The translations under genes and the position numbers were made by a program. From positions 29,486-93,485 of the forward strand of contig CAJTUD010000004.1 in the NCBI GenBank assembly GCA_910579725.1: a DNA stretch of 64,000 bases, read 5' to 3'. Source of the stretch: an uncultured Oscillospiraceae bacterium. GTDB lineage: Bacteria; Bacillota; Clostridia; Oscillospirales; Oscillospiraceae. Numbering within the stretch: the stretch's first letter is position 1; every line of letters starts with the position of its first letter. The notes beneath the pieces are model-generated. The model was not told where the DNA came from. It saw only the letters and a list, made by a program, of their open reading frames with translations, and searched no databases. This document shows, in pieces, positions 1 to 10,029 of the stretch.

Positions 1-741
1 AGCCTGCTCCCTGGTGATCTTCTTCCCGTCCTTGCCGGAAGCCAGGACAGTGATGATGTGCCCATGGGTCACAGGAGTATGTACCAAGATGCCCGTGGCC
101 TCCACGTGGGGCATGATGGTCATCAGATCCACTGCCTGATGGCTGGGAGCCTTATCAATCTGAAGTGCGTTGGTCAGACCCCGATGATAGTCGCCGGGGT
201 CCGCCACCCGGCGGATGATGGTGATGGCAACCTTCTCCACCCCTACAGCCCGGTCCAGACAGTCCACTGTGCGGATCAGACCGGTGGTGTTGCAGCTGGT
301 CAGCTTCAGATACTTCTGACCCAGACCCTTCTCATAGTTGGCGTAGCCGTGGAAGAACACATCCGCCACGGAGTTTTTTTCGCCTCCCTGGAAAATGGCC
401 TTCACACCCATCTTCTCATACAGCTCCTTGTTCTTCGCGCCCACGCCGCCGGGGGAGGAGTCCAGCATGATATCCACCTTGCCGCACAGCTCCTCGAAGG
501 AACCGGCCACGGGGATGTCCTGTGCGTCAAACTTTGCCTTGTCCGCGCCGCCCACCAGATACAGGTCGTACTTGACATTGTTGGCTCCAACCATGTCGTT
601 CTCCCTCAGAGCCCGGATGGCCAGGGTAGGGGCCAGATCCGCAATACCTACCAGCTCCATGTCCCCCTGCATGGCCACGCCGTCCGCCAGACGCTGGCCA
701 ATGGTGCCGTAGCCCGCCACGCCTACTCTTACCTTTGCCAT
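1..741 (-). CDS. gap: Type II (archaeal-type) glyceraldehyde-3-phosphate dehydrogenase, 3' end outside window
   Basis: Catalyses oxidative phosphorylation of glyceraldehyde-3-phosphate to 1,3-bisphosphoglycerate in glycolysis/gluconeogenesis. My translation of 247 codons starts MAKVRVGVAGYGTIGQRLAD, an N-terminal Rossmann glycine motif. It contains QGGEK near residue 117 and the active-site segment SCNTTGLIR with the nucleophile at Cys150. That spacing and the SCNTTG motif match the archaeal type II family (about 335-340 aa), not the ordinary bacterial type I GAPDH (SCTTN). The ATG at 741 is preceded by GGAGG at a normal distance. The reading frame is open to the window edge, so roughly the last 90 residues are missing. 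It is divergent from the DeoR-type regulator at 971, which may control it (inference). Confidence 0.9.
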   Translation of the reverse strand, partial: MAKVRVGVAGYGTIGQRLADGVAMQGDMELVGIADLAPTLAIRALRENDMVGANNVKYDLYLVGGADKAKFDAQDIPVAGSFEELCGKVDIMLDSSPGGVGAKNKELYEKMGVKAIFQGGEKNSVADVFFHGYANYEKGLGQKYLKLTSCNTTGLIRTVDCLDRAVGVEKVAITIIRRVADPGDYHRGLTNALQIDKAPSHQAVDLMTIMPHVEATGILVHTPVTHGHIITVLASGKDGKKITREQA

Positions 742-970
742 ATGAATCGTCCTCCATTTCAAAATCTGTGCGGCCAGTGCCGCAAACGTTTTACATAAAG
801 ATTGTAGCATCTGTTTCTCTGTCTGTCAATTTCAAATGTTATTTTTTTGGTAATTTTCTTTGATAAGCCAACTAAACTTACCAATTTTTATAAAACAGTT
901 GACAACTCTCCTGTCAGGCGTTATGATGGGTTTATGAAAAATTTTGGATTTTCCGGAAAGGAGGCTCCCT

Positions 971-1729
971 ATGAAGGACAACCGTCGAAAACAGATGGAA
1001 GCCCTGGTCGCCCGGCGGAATACTGTCACCATGGAGGAGCTGCGCCAGAGCTTCGGCGTATCCATGAATACCATCCGCGCCGACGTAGCCTATCTGGTGG
1101 ATACCGGGGCGGTGGAAAAGATTTACGGCGGCGTCCGTTCCGCTCAGCGGCAGGAGGTCCCTCTGTTCACCCAGCGCACCCAGCTCCGCGCCGGGGAAAA
1201 GCTGCGGATCGCCCGGTACGCCCAGGGCCTTGTGGAGGACGGGGACACCCTGTACATCGATGCGGGCACCACCACCATGCATCTGATCGAATGCCTGGAC
1301 CCCGGCAAGCATGTGACTATCGTCACCGGCAATCTCTATGTGGTTCATCAGGCTTACGACAAACCACAGGTGGAACTGATCGTTCTGCCCGGCAGCATGA
1401 ACCGCCGGACCAACTCCGTGGCCGATGTGAGCACGCTGGAGTTTCTGGGACGATATCAGTTTGCCAAGGCCTTCATGGGAGCCTCCGGCTTATCGCCGGA
1501 GGGGCGGCTGAACGTATCGACCTACATCGAGTATGAACTGAAGCGGCAGGCCGTGGCCCGGAGCCGGCAGACCTGGCTGCTGCTGGACGGGGGTAAGTTT
1601 GGCGGCGGAAGCCTGATGTCCTATGGCGCACTGGAGGATATGACGGGCCTTGTCACGGGGCCGCAGTGCCCGGAGGAGGTCCGCAGCCGCTGCAGCCGGA
1701 ATGGCGTTGCACTGGCCATTGTCGAATAA
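971..1729 (+). CDS. DeoR/GlpR-family transcriptional regulator
   Basis: A 252-residue protein with an N-terminal DeoR-type winged helix-turn-helix (residues about 1-55, including TVTMEELRQSFGVSMNTIRA). A DeoRC effector domain follows, with the characteristic IDAGTTTMHL phosphosugar-binding loop and a late LLDGGKFGG segment. Family members repress sugar-catabolic genes and release DNA on binding a phosphorylated sugar. I chose ATG 971 over the upstream in-frame start at 944 because GGAAAGGAGG ends about 6 bases before it. It is divergent from the type II GAPDH and is followed 17 bases later by the PHP-family hydrolase, probably in one transcript. A link to central sugar metabolism fits the neighbours but is inferred. 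Confidence 0.88.
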   Translation: MKDNRRKQMEALVARRNTVTMEELRQSFGVSMNTIRADVAYLVDTGAVEKIYGGVRSAQRQEVPLFTQRTQLRAGEKLRIARYAQGLVEDGDTLYIDAGTTTMHLIECLDPGKHVTIVTGNLYVVHQAYDKPQVELIVLPGSMNRRTNSVADVSTLEFLGRYQFAKAFMGASGLSPEGRLNVSTYIEYELKRQAVARSRQTWLLLDGGKFGGGSLMSYGALEDMTGLVTGPQCPEEVRSRCSRNGVALAIVE

Positions 1730-1746
1730 TACAGGGAGGAACCGCC

Positions 1747-2430
1747 ATGCGCGAGTACAGAATTGAAACGCACCTGCACACCAACCACATCAGCAAATGC
1801 GGCCGCTTGGACGCCGAGACCCTTGCGGAGAGGTATGCTCAGGCGGGCTATGCCGCCGTGGCCGTCACGGACCACTACAACCGGGACACCTTTGCATATC
1901 TGCACATCGACACCACTGTCCCGGGGGATGTCACAGGTCCTTTTCTGGATGGCTTTCGCCGGATGGAGGAGGCTTGCGCCAAACAGGGAGTGAAAGTGTA
2001 CAAAGGGGCGGAGCTGCGTTTTGACGAGTGTGAAAATGATTACCTGCTTTACAATTACCCTGAAGAACTGCTGGCCCGGCCGGAAGAGGTGTTCCATCTG
2101 GGTATCGCCGCTTTCGCACCACTGGCCAGGGCGGCGGGCGCACTGCTGATTCAGGCCCACCCTTACCGGAGAAAGTGCACCCCTGCCATTGCCTGTTACC
2201 TGGACGGCGTGGAGGTCATGAACCGGAATCCCCGGCACGAAAACGAAAATGACCGGGCGGAGGCTTACGCCGCCCAGTTCGGCTTGCTGCGCACCGGAGG
2301 GTCGGATTGCCACCAGTGGGAGGACATTGCACAGGGAGGCATCGTCTCTTCTGTCCTGCCGGAGAATGATGCGGATTTTGTCCGCCTGCTGCGGGAGGGC
2401 GAATATAAAATTATCGGAGCAGATTTGTAA
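1747..2430 (+). CDS. PHP-domain metal-dependent phosphoesterase/hydrolase
   Basis: A 227-residue single-domain PHP (polymerase and histidinol phosphatase) family protein. The metal-binding signature HLHT lies at residues 9-12, followed by VAVTDHYN near residue 40 and a late GGSDCHQ motif that supplies a further metal ligand. PHP proteins hydrolyse phosphomonoesters or phosphodiesters with a trinuclear metal centre. The substrate cannot be read from sequence. Stand-alone bacterial members include nucleotide phosphatases and histidinol-phosphatase-like enzymes. The ATG follows AGGGAGGA by about 8 bases, and the gene sits 17 bases after the DeoR-type regulator, which suggests co-transcription. 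Confidence 0.85.
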   Translation: MREYRIETHLHTNHISKCGRLDAETLAERYAQAGYAAVAVTDHYNRDTFAYLHIDTTVPGDVTGPFLDGFRRMEEACAKQGVKVYKGAELRFDECENDYLLYNYPEELLARPEEVFHLGIAAFAPLARAAGALLIQAHPYRRKCTPAIACYLDGVEVMNRNPRHENENDRAEAYAAQFGLLRTGGSDCHQWEDIAQGGIVSSVLPENDADFVRLLREGEYKIIGADL

Positions 2431-2521
2431 GAACCCGCTTTTATCGATTGCAAATGCAGTTTTCAAAACATAACCGGCCTGTCCACGGGCATACACTGTA
2501 GCAAACGCGCAGGGAGGGCGG

Positions 2522-3876
<1,355 letters not shown>

Positions 3877-4431
3877 ATCCTGAAACCTCTTGAAAGTATT
3901 GATATTCCAGCATAAAACGGTATAGTTCTGACCCCGGAAGTAACCGGAACGACTGGAAACACCACCATCGGCTTCCCATCCTTGTCCAATTCCGCTGAAG
4001 CTGGTAATTGACGCTGGTGTCGACGTATTTGTACGCATACCGTCCATCTATGCGCTGCTCTCTCCACGGTGAAGAATGCGGTTTTGCTGTTGTCACATCG
4101 CTTTTCGCTTACATCTGCGCTCCTTTCCAGGAAAAGAGCCTCGGCATGATATAATGTATTATACCATAGCCGAGACCTGATTTCCATATCAACCTGAATG
4201 TTTTACAGGAACTTCTCGTAAGGTGCAGCGCTTAAATCGACGGCAACTTGTCCAAAAACTGATCAAATGGTTGGCATTTGATTAAGATTTTTACACTGTT
4301 CTGAATAGCAAAGCCAACGTCCAGATTTTGGTTCACAGCCGGCACCCTGAAAATCGGTAAAGTCCGGCGGTCAAAATGGCGCAAAACAGCGTTGACATCC
4401 CTGCACCTCGTAAATTTACACTTCTTCGATA
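3877..4431. other. Intergenic region, no recognisable gene
   Basis: About 555 bases with no ORF I can assign. Near 4140-4182 an imperfect inverted repeat (CTCGGC ... GCCGAG) flanks TATAAT-like boxes on both strands, so it may hold a promoter for the phosphatase. The stretch 4190-4430 is more AT-rich than its surroundings and could be a decayed gene, but I recognise no family in any frame. Confidence 0.4.
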
Positions 4432-4467
4432 GGAAGAGGGAGCGCCCTGTAGGGCGCTCCCTCTTCC
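4432..4467 (-). terminator. 16-bp-stem hairpin after the Ig-like membrane protein gene
   Basis: Perfect palindrome GGAAGAGGGAGCGCCC, loop TGTA, then the exact complement. It lies 7 bases beyond the stop codon at 4475. There is no long T-run on either side, but position and strength fit a transcript end. Confidence 0.7.
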
Positions 4468-4474
4468 TTCGCGT

Positions 4475-5410
4475 TTACTTTGCTCTAACGATGCACTCAA
4501 ACACCTGGTCACCCGCAGTGGCGGTCACGGTGGTGGTGCCTCGTGATACCCATGTTACTTTTCCGGTTTCGTCGATGGCGGCTACGCTGGGGTCGGCGCT
4601 GGACCAGACGACGGCTCCCTCATAGACATTCCGGGTGCCTTTGATGAGCAGTTTCATCTGCACCGGGGTGTCGCCGCTCCCAAAGGTGAAGTCCGTCTTG
4701 TTGATGCTCAAATCCGGGATGTTTGGATCAATCCAGGGATCGCCCTCCACCTTTACCTGACAGCTGGCTGTCTCCTCGCCGCTGGCGGCAGTGATGACTA
4801 CAGTTCCGCCAGCTTTGCCGGTGACGGCACCGCCGTCTACCGAGGCGATCTCCGGGTTGGAGGAGCTCCAGATGATCTCCCCGCTGCCGCCGGTGGCAGT
4901 CAAACGGCCCGTTTCACCCGCCGGGATGGTAATATCCGTCTGGGACAGTGCCAGCGGGCCAGCAGGCTCATCCGCCACAGTTGGCTCTTCTGCATCTCCG
5001 GGCTGATTTTCTTCACCTGGTGCATTGTCCGGCGCAGGCTCGTCCCCTCCCGGAACCTGGGCGGGCACCGGCTGTAAACCGTCCTCCGGCGGCGTCTGAC
5101 CGGCGGGGCGGTCATTTGCCGTCTGACTGCTGGCCGGCGGGTCCTGCACATCCCGGATACCTACGGCATCGGCCATATCATCCCCGAAGAACACATAGAC
5201 CATCACACCCAGAATAATGATCCCAGTCAGCAGCAGCATGACCCCTCCGGCTCCGCCGCTGCGGGCGTTCTGCCGCTTCTCCACTCTCCGGCCGCTGCGC
5301 CGCCTGGGCGGGCGGCCGCGCCGAATGGCCGCCTCCTCCTCGCAGAAGGGGCAGGAGCGGTATGTATCGGAATATTCCTCCCCACATTTGGGGCAGCGGC
5401 GGTTGCTCAT
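4475..5410 (-). CDS. Zinc-ribbon membrane protein with two bacterial Ig-like (BIG2) domains
   Basis: 311 residues. A zinc ribbon sits at the N-terminus (Cys6, Cys9, Cys20, Cys23). A basic linker, one transmembrane helix at about residues 56-75, and a Pro/Glu/Asp-rich flexible stretch to about residue 150 follow. Two BIG2 modules come last, each with the WSSSNPEIASVDG or WSSADPSVAAIDE signature and a TVTATAG-type strand. The likely topology is ribbon inside the cell and Ig-like domains outside. Zinc-ribbon plus membrane-anchor proteins of this kind are common in Clostridia, and their role is unknown. The start follows AAGGAGG at 8 bases. It is a single-gene unit ending at the hairpin 4432-4467. 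Confidence 0.82.
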   Translation of the reverse strand: MSNRRCPKCGEEYSDTYRSCPFCEEEAAIRRGRPPRRRSGRRVEKRQNARSGGAGGVMLLLTGIIILGVMVYVFFGDDMADAVGIRDVQDPPASSQTANDRPAGQTPPEDGLQPVPAQVPGGDEPAPDNAPGEENQPGDAEEPTVADEPAGPLALSQTDITIPAGETGRLTATGGSGEIIWSSSNPEIASVDGGAVTGKAGGTVVITAASGEETASCQVKVEGDPWIDPNIPDLSINKTDFTFGSGDTPVQMKLLIKGTRNVYEGAVVWSSADPSVAAIDETGKVTWVSRGTTTVTATAGDQVFECIVRAK

Positions 5411-5594
5411 AGCAGTATGTCCTCCTTGGGGCAGAATCTATTTTACATAATATCGTTTTTTTTCATCGCAGTCAACCGGGTTTTGTCGAATTTGACGCAA
5501 GATGTGAAAATTTTGTTCCCGCCCTTTCCAAAATTCTCCGCTGATAATGCCATCCCCTTCCACACAAACTACCGGGGAATGGAGGAATGCGTTT

Positions 5595-6983
5595 ATGAAA
5601 AAGTTTCATATGCCCACAGCATATACCATTTTGTTCATCCTGCTGATCCTGGTGGCCGCCTCCACCTGGGTGATCCCCGCCGGAACCTACGAGCGCTCCG
5701 GAGAAGAGAGCACTCCGGTGGCGGGCACCTATCAGACCGTAGAACAGCAGCCACAGGGACCGGGAGATGTGATTCTGGCCTCCTTTCAGGGTTTCTACGA
5801 CGCGGTGGATGTGGCGCTGTTCATCCTGATGGTGGGCGGCTTCCTGGGCGTGGTGATGAAAACCGGAGCCATTGACGCCGGCGTCAGCAACATCATCCGC
5901 ATTCTGAACGGCCAGGAGATCTGGCTGATTCCGGTACTGATGATCATGTTCAGCCTGGGAGGCACATCTTTCGGCATGTGGGAGGAGACCATGGCCTTTT
6001 ATCCCTTGCTGATTCCGGTGTTTATCTCGGCGGGATATGATCCCCTGGTGGGAATTTCGGTGGTGCTGCTGGGCAGCGGGGCGGGCGTACTGGCCAGCAC
6101 CGTCAATCCTTTTGCCACCGGCATTGCCTCCGGCTTCGCGGGGGTCAGCCTGGGAGACGGACTTCTGCCCCGGCTGCTGATGCTGCTGGTTTTTGATGCG
6201 GCGGCCATCTGGTATGTCATGGCCTACGCCAGTCGGGTCCGCGCCCACCCGGAAAAGTCCCTGGTAGCGGGAATCAGCCGCCGCGCCGGAGCGGCCCGGG
6301 GCGGCGAAGTGCCCACCCTCACCGCCCGGCGGAAGGTTGTGCTGGTCCTGTTTGCCTTGGTTTTCCTGGTGATGATCTACGGGGTCATTCCCTTCGATGA
6401 GATCGGCGTGCCCATTCCCACTCTGGGCTGGTGGTTCCCGGAACTCAGCGGATTGTTCCTGATAGGCGGGATCGCCATTGGTTTGGCCTACGGTCTGAAG
6501 GAGCAGGATCTCACCGATGCCTTTGTGGCCGGCGCGGCGGATCTGACCGGCGTGGGTCTCATCATCGGCATCAGCCGGGGCATCACCGTGTTGATGGATG
6601 GAGGGCAGATTACGGACACGGTTCTCTACTGGGGAGAGCGGGCCCTGGAGGGAACGGGATCTGTGGCGTTCATCCTGTTGGTGTATCTCATCTATATTCC
6701 CCTGTCCGTCCTGATTCCCTCCTCGTCAGGGCTGGCCACCCTGTCCATTCCCATTCTGGCGCCTCTGGGCCGGTTCGCCGGCATCGGCGGGGATCTGATT
6801 GTCACCGCCTTCCAGTCCGCCTCGGGCCTGGTGAATATTGTCACACCCACAGCGGCAGTGGTCATGGGCGGTCTGGCGCTGGGAGACGTCCCCTACGACC
6901 GATGGGTGAAGTTTGTGTGGAAATTGATACTGATTTTCTTCTTGCTGACGGTGGCATTTTTGGCGGTATCGGCTATTTTGTAG
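5595..6983 (+). CDS. YfcC-family carrier (C4-dicarboxylate/basic amino acid antiporter-like)
   Basis: 462 residues with about 12 hydrophobic segments. The first is MPTAYTILFILLILVAAS. Family hallmarks include WVIPAGTYER after helix 1, GGFLGVVMKTGAID, SFGMWEETMAFYPLLIP and STVNPFATGIASGFAG. The YfcC/ArcD-like (DcuC-related) group is thought to exchange basic amino acids, peptides or dicarboxylates, and the substrate here is not evident. I chose ATG 5595, 11 bases after GGAGG, because it places the first helix at the N-terminus. The longer ORF start at 5547 adds a polar stretch. The gene precedes a separately promoted amidohydrolase. Confidence 0.82.
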   Translation: MKKFHMPTAYTILFILLILVAASTWVIPAGTYERSGEESTPVAGTYQTVEQQPQGPGDVILASFQGFYDAVDVALFILMVGGFLGVVMKTGAIDAGVSNIIRILNGQEIWLIPVLMIMFSLGGTSFGMWEETMAFYPLLIPVFISAGYDPLVGISVVLLGSGAGVLASTVNPFATGIASGFAGVSLGDGLLPRLLMLLVFDAAAIWYVMAYASRVRAHPEKSLVAGISRRAGAARGGEVPTLTARRKVVLVLFALVFLVMIYGVIPFDEIGVPIPTLGWWFPELSGLFLIGGIAIGLAYGLKEQDLTDAFVAGAADLTGVGLIIGISRGITVLMDGGQITDTVLYWGERALEGTGSVAFILLVYLIYIPLSVLIPSSSGLATLSIPILAPLGRFAGIGGDLIVTAFQSASGLVNIVTPTAAVVMGGLALGDVPYDRWVKFVWKLILIFFLLTVAFLAVSAIL

Positions 6984-7005
6984 AGGCTTTTGTGTGTGAT
7001 ATAAT
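6978..7005 (+). promoter_or_regulatory. Sigma-A promoter with extended -10 upstream of the amidohydrolase
   Basis: TTGTAG at 6978-6983, 16-base spacer, TATAAT at 7000-7005 preceded by TGA (extended -10). The start site would be near 7012, about 100 bases before the ATG at 7113. Confidence 0.65.
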
Positions 7006-7008
7006 AGC

Positions 7009-7044
7009 GCCGTGGAAGAGCGGGGTTCCTGCCTCTTCCACGGC
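7009..7044 (+). other. 12-bp inverted repeat in the amidohydrolase leader
   Basis: GCCGTGGAAGAG and its exact complement flank a 12-base loop. It sits right at the predicted transcript start and has no T-run. It could be the terminator of the upstream carrier gene or a structured 5' leader. Confidence 0.5.
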
Positions 7045-7112
7045 ATGGAACCAATCCCGGGCGGGCACAGATACCCGCCTCTACATATCCCGACACATAC
7101 AGGAGCGCCGCC

Positions 7113-7922
7113 ATGAAAGTCATCGACATGCACACCCACATCTTTCCGGAAAAGATCGCCGCCAAGGCCACCGTTGCTACAGCTGAGTATTTCGACCTCC
7201 CCGAGCCGCCCAACCACTATGGCAGCGTTTCCGAACTGGTGGACGTCCTGCGCCGGGCGGGGATCAACTACGCTATGGTCTTCTCTGCTGCCACCACAGA
7301 GCACCAGGTGGAGCACATCAACCGCTATATTTGCTCGGAGGCGGAAGTCAATTCCCATTTTCTCCCCTGCGGCACCATTCACGCCGGATATGAGCATTAC
7401 CGGGAGGAGTTGGGCTGGATGCGGGAGCATGGGATCCACGGCGTGAAGCTCCACCCGGAGTTCCAGCACTTCGTGCTCAACGATGAGCGGCTGTTCCCCA
7501 TGTTTGAGGAGATGGAGAAAAATGATATGTTTCTCATTGCCCACATGGGAGACCCCCGGGTGAACGTCTCCGGCCCCCGCCGGATGATCCCTATCGCGGA
7601 GACCTTCCCCAAGCTTCGGTGCATCGCCGCCCACCTGGGCAACTGGGGGGACTGGGATATTGAGAAAATCCGTCCTCTGGCAAAGCTGCCAAACGTCTAC
7701 ACTGACATCAGCTCCTCCTTCAGCTACGTTACGGACAAGGCCCCTCTGTACTCTATTCTCCGTGAGTACGACCCCACCCACGTATTCTGGGGCTCCGACT
7801 ACCCCATCTGGTGTCCTCAGAAGGAGCTGGACAAGACCCTGGCGCTGGGACTGGAGCAGGACTTTTTGGAGGATGTCCTCTTCAACAACTTCGCCGCGTT
7901 TTACCATTATCGGAAGCTGTGA
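7113..7922 (+). CDS. Amidohydrolase family protein (metal-dependent TIM barrel)
   Basis: 269 residues of the amidohydrolase_2 / 2-pyrone-dicarboxylate-hydrolase-like fold. The metal-binding HTH motif lies near the N-terminus (IDMHTHIFPEK). KLHPEFQ near residue 112, LIAHMGDPR near 145, AAHLGNWG near 175 and the terminal WGSDYP (metal-ligand Asp near residue 230) follow. Enzymes of this branch act as hydrolases or decarboxylases on small carboxylated substrates. The particular reaction cannot be assigned. The ATG follows AGGAG. It has its own promoter at 6978 and a strong terminator directly after the stop, so it is a single-gene unit. Confidence 0.85.
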   Translation: MKVIDMHTHIFPEKIAAKATVATAEYFDLPEPPNHYGSVSELVDVLRRAGINYAMVFSAATTEHQVEHINRYICSEAEVNSHFLPCGTIHAGYEHYREELGWMREHGIHGVKLHPEFQHFVLNDERLFPMFEEMEKNDMFLIAHMGDPRVNVSGPRRMIPIAETFPKLRCIAAHLGNWGDWDIEKIRPLAKLPNVYTDISSSFSYVTDKAPLYSILREYDPTHVFWGSDYPIWCPQKELDKTLALGLEQDFLEDVLFNNFAAFYHYRKL

Positions 7923-7970
7923 TGAAAAATCTCCGGCTCGGGATTCCTCCCAGCCCGGAGATTTTTCATC
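7921..7970. terminator. Bidirectional terminator between amidohydrolase and dnaX
   Basis: Nearly perfect long inverted repeat GATGAAAAATCTCCGG ... CCGGAGATTTTTCATC. A/T-rich outer arms give a T-run on both strands. It starts at the amidohydrolase stop codon and also lies about 110 bases past the dnaX stop. Confidence 0.85.
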
Positions 7971-8079
7971 ACAGCTCTTTCCGCACAATCAGTGTATTGC
8001 ACCGTCAGGCCATATGGACAAAGCAGGCCTTCTCGCACATCCCCACAGGACCTGATCTCTATTTCCGTCACTTCGCTCC

Positions 8080-9777
8080 CTATGGCTTCACGGTAAAGTT
8101 TTCAAATCTGCTGCCCTGCCGGATCAGCTCCTCCAGCTTGTCCACCGGCTGGGCACTGCCGTCGTCCATAATAAACCGCACCGTCACCGGCCTGCCCAGC
8201 TTCTCCTCCGTAACGGCTTGAATCACCTTCACAGCCTCAGGGCTGTTGAGGCTCTCCATCGTCAGCTCGTCGCCGCAGCGCACCACCAGCGCACCGTCCT
8301 CCATAGCTCCCCGCGCGTCATCCAGCATATACCAGAACATCGGTGTGAGCTGGTTTTTATACTGCTCCACCAGCTCTCCCCACAGCTCCCAGCAGGGAGC
8401 GGAAGCGGCCGCCGGAGCGGACTTTTTCCGTTTCGGTTTTTCTGAAACCGGCGAAACCGGACAGGCCGGTTCGCTGTAAGGCTGCGGACCGGCATCCCAG
8501 GGGGGCTCATCCTCCGGCGGTGCTTCCGGCAGAGGCGGACGCTCCTCCTCCCAGGGCGGACCATCCATTTCCACAACAGACGGCGTGGACCCGACGGCTG
8601 TTTTCCGCGAAGACTGGACACAGGACGCGGCGGAAACCGCGCCCCCCTCCTCCAGCCGCACCAGCCGGGCGGCCAGTGCCACCACGTCGCCGCAGAGGCT
8701 CTCATCGCACAACCGCAGCAGGCACAGCTCCGCGTCGGTACGCCGGTTGGCGCTGAGCGGCAGCGCAGCGGAAACGCTTTGCAGCTGGGCGGCCATGAAC
8801 AGCAGCCGGGTGGGGCTGACACCTTGGCTCAGGCGGTCCATCAGGCCGTCGTCATACCCGCCGGACAGCAGCGCAGCGCCGCCCTCCGGCGCAGTCATGC
8901 GGATAAGCAGATCCCGGGTCAGGGCGGACAGTTCGCCCAGCAGCGCACCCACATCCTTGCCTCCCCTGTACAGCCGGTCCAAAGTCAGCAGAGCAGCTTG
9001 CGCGTCTCTTCCCAGCAAACAGCCCATCAGCTCCGCCGTTTGCAAATTCCCCGCCAAACCCAGGACATCCAGTACTCGCTCGCTGCTGACGGCGCCTCCC
9101 GCCGCGCCGCACTGGTCCAGCAGACTCAGCGCGTCCCGCATTGCCCCGTCGGAGAGGCGGGCAAGCAGCCCAGCGGCCTCCTCCGTCAGCTCTATGCCCT
9201 CCTGCCCAGCTACATAGAGCAGCCGGGCGGCGATATCCCTGGGCAGAATGCGCTTGAAAGCAAAGCGCTGGCACCGGGAGAGAATGGTCGCAGGAACCTT
9301 GTGGAGCTCTGTGGTGGCCAGAATGAAAATCAGATGAGCCGGAGGCTCCTCCAGAATTTTCAGCAGGGCGTTGAAAGCGGAAATGGACAGCATGTGAACT
9401 TCATCGATGATATACACCCGGTATTTCACACTGGCAGGGGAATAGACGGCCTCGTCCCGCAGGGCCCTGACCTGGTCCACGCCGTTATTGCTGGCCGCGT
9501 CAAGCTCCAGCACATCCAGAAGACTGCTGTTATCAATGCCCAGGCAGGCGGGGCACCGGTTGCAGGGGTCGCCGTCCACTGGGTTGCGGCAGTTGACCGC
9601 CTTGGCCAGGATTTTAGCGCAGGTGGTCTTGCCGGTGCCGCGGGTTCCAGTAAACAGGTAAGCATGGCTGAGTCGCCCCTGAGCCGCCTGACGGCGCAGA
9701 GTCTCTGTGATGTGCTCCTGACCCACCACGTCAGAGAAGGACCTGGGCCTCCATTTGCGGTATAGTGCCTGATACAT
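8080..9777 (-). CDS. dnaX: DNA polymerase III subunit gamma/tau
   Basis: 565 residues. This is the clamp-loader ATPase that assembles the sliding clamp and, as tau, couples polymerase to helicase. The N-terminus MYQALYRKWRPRSFSDVVGQ is diagnostic. The Walker A motif GTRGTGKT is at residues 44-51. A Cys zinc module (DPCNRCPACL) follows, then the Walker B/DEVH segment IIDEVHML, the sensor-1 region FILATTELHKVP and the SRC arginine-finger motif in TILSRCQRF. Beyond about residue 360 there is a low-complexity Pro/Glu-rich linker and a C-terminal domain. The ATG follows GGGAGG. The gene lies just downstream of SRP RNA on the same strand, a common Firmicutes arrangement, but ybaB and recR do not follow it here. 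Confidence 0.97.
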   Translation of the reverse strand: MYQALYRKWRPRSFSDVVGQEHITETLRRQAAQGRLSHAYLFTGTRGTGKTTCAKILAKAVNCRNPVDGDPCNRCPACLGIDNSSLLDVLELDAASNNGVDQVRALRDEAVYSPASVKYRVYIIDEVHMLSISAFNALLKILEEPPAHLIFILATTELHKVPATILSRCQRFAFKRILPRDIAARLLYVAGQEGIELTEEAAGLLARLSDGAMRDALSLLDQCGAAGGAVSSERVLDVLGLAGNLQTAELMGCLLGRDAQAALLTLDRLYRGGKDVGALLGELSALTRDLLIRMTAPEGGAALLSGGYDDGLMDRLSQGVSPTRLLFMAAQLQSVSAALPLSANRRTDAELCLLRLCDESLCGDVVALAARLVRLEEGGAVSAASCVQSSRKTAVGSTPSVVEMDGPPWEEERPPLPEAPPEDEPPWDAGPQPYSEPACPVSPVSEKPKRKKSAPAAASAPCWELWGELVEQYKNQLTPMFWYMLDDARGAMEDGALVVRCGDELTMESLNSPEAVKVIQAVTEEKLGRPVTVRFIMDDGSAQPVDKLEELIRQGSRFENFTVKP

Positions 9778-9799
9778 ACGGATACCTCCCGTCTACAAA

Positions 9800-9994
9800 A
9801 AATAGGGGCCTTAATGGCCCCTATCGTGCGCCGCAAAATACTCTCCGCAAGCATCCGCTCCGAACCGGAGCCCTCGCGGCACATATCGTCCCGCTTAATG
9901 CTGCTCGGTTCCCCGCCTGACATGGTTCACAGGCTTCCATTGCGCGAGACCGGAACCTCAACACGAATGCCTGCGGAGGGTATTTCATGACGTT
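9800..9994 (-). ncRNA. ffs: Signal recognition particle RNA (large bacterial type)
   Basis: On the minus strand the conserved SRP helix 8 tip is present: GTCAGG, CGG, GGAA tetraloop, CCG, AGCAGC. It is preceded by GAAGCCTGTGAACCAT and followed by the matching return strand ending GTGCCGCGAGG. Outer arms pair (CTCCGCAGGCATTCG with CGGATGCTTGCGGAG), giving the long rod of the Bacillus-type RNA with an Alu-like 5' end. The 5' end is inferred from the promoter at 10001-10029. The 3' end is set by the hairpin AGGGGCC-ATTAA-GGCCCCT followed by ATTTTTT at about 9800-9825. The RNA scaffolds Ffh for co-translational membrane targeting. Ends are accurate only to a few bases. Confidence 0.93.
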
Positions 9995-10000
9995 GCATTT

Positions 10001-10029
10001 ATTATACACGATTGTTTGCCGGATTGCAA
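10001..10029 (-). promoter_or_regulatory. Sigma-A promoter for SRP RNA (and possibly dnaX)
   Basis: On the minus strand: TTGCAA (10024-10029), 17-base spacer, perfect TATAAT (10001-10006). The start site is near 9994. Confidence 0.85.

Noticed and set aside
8080..9777. Programmed frameshift in dnaX for a separate gamma product
   Set aside because: I did not find a convincing A-rich slippery run with a downstream stem in the expected region, so I do not claim a gamma form.
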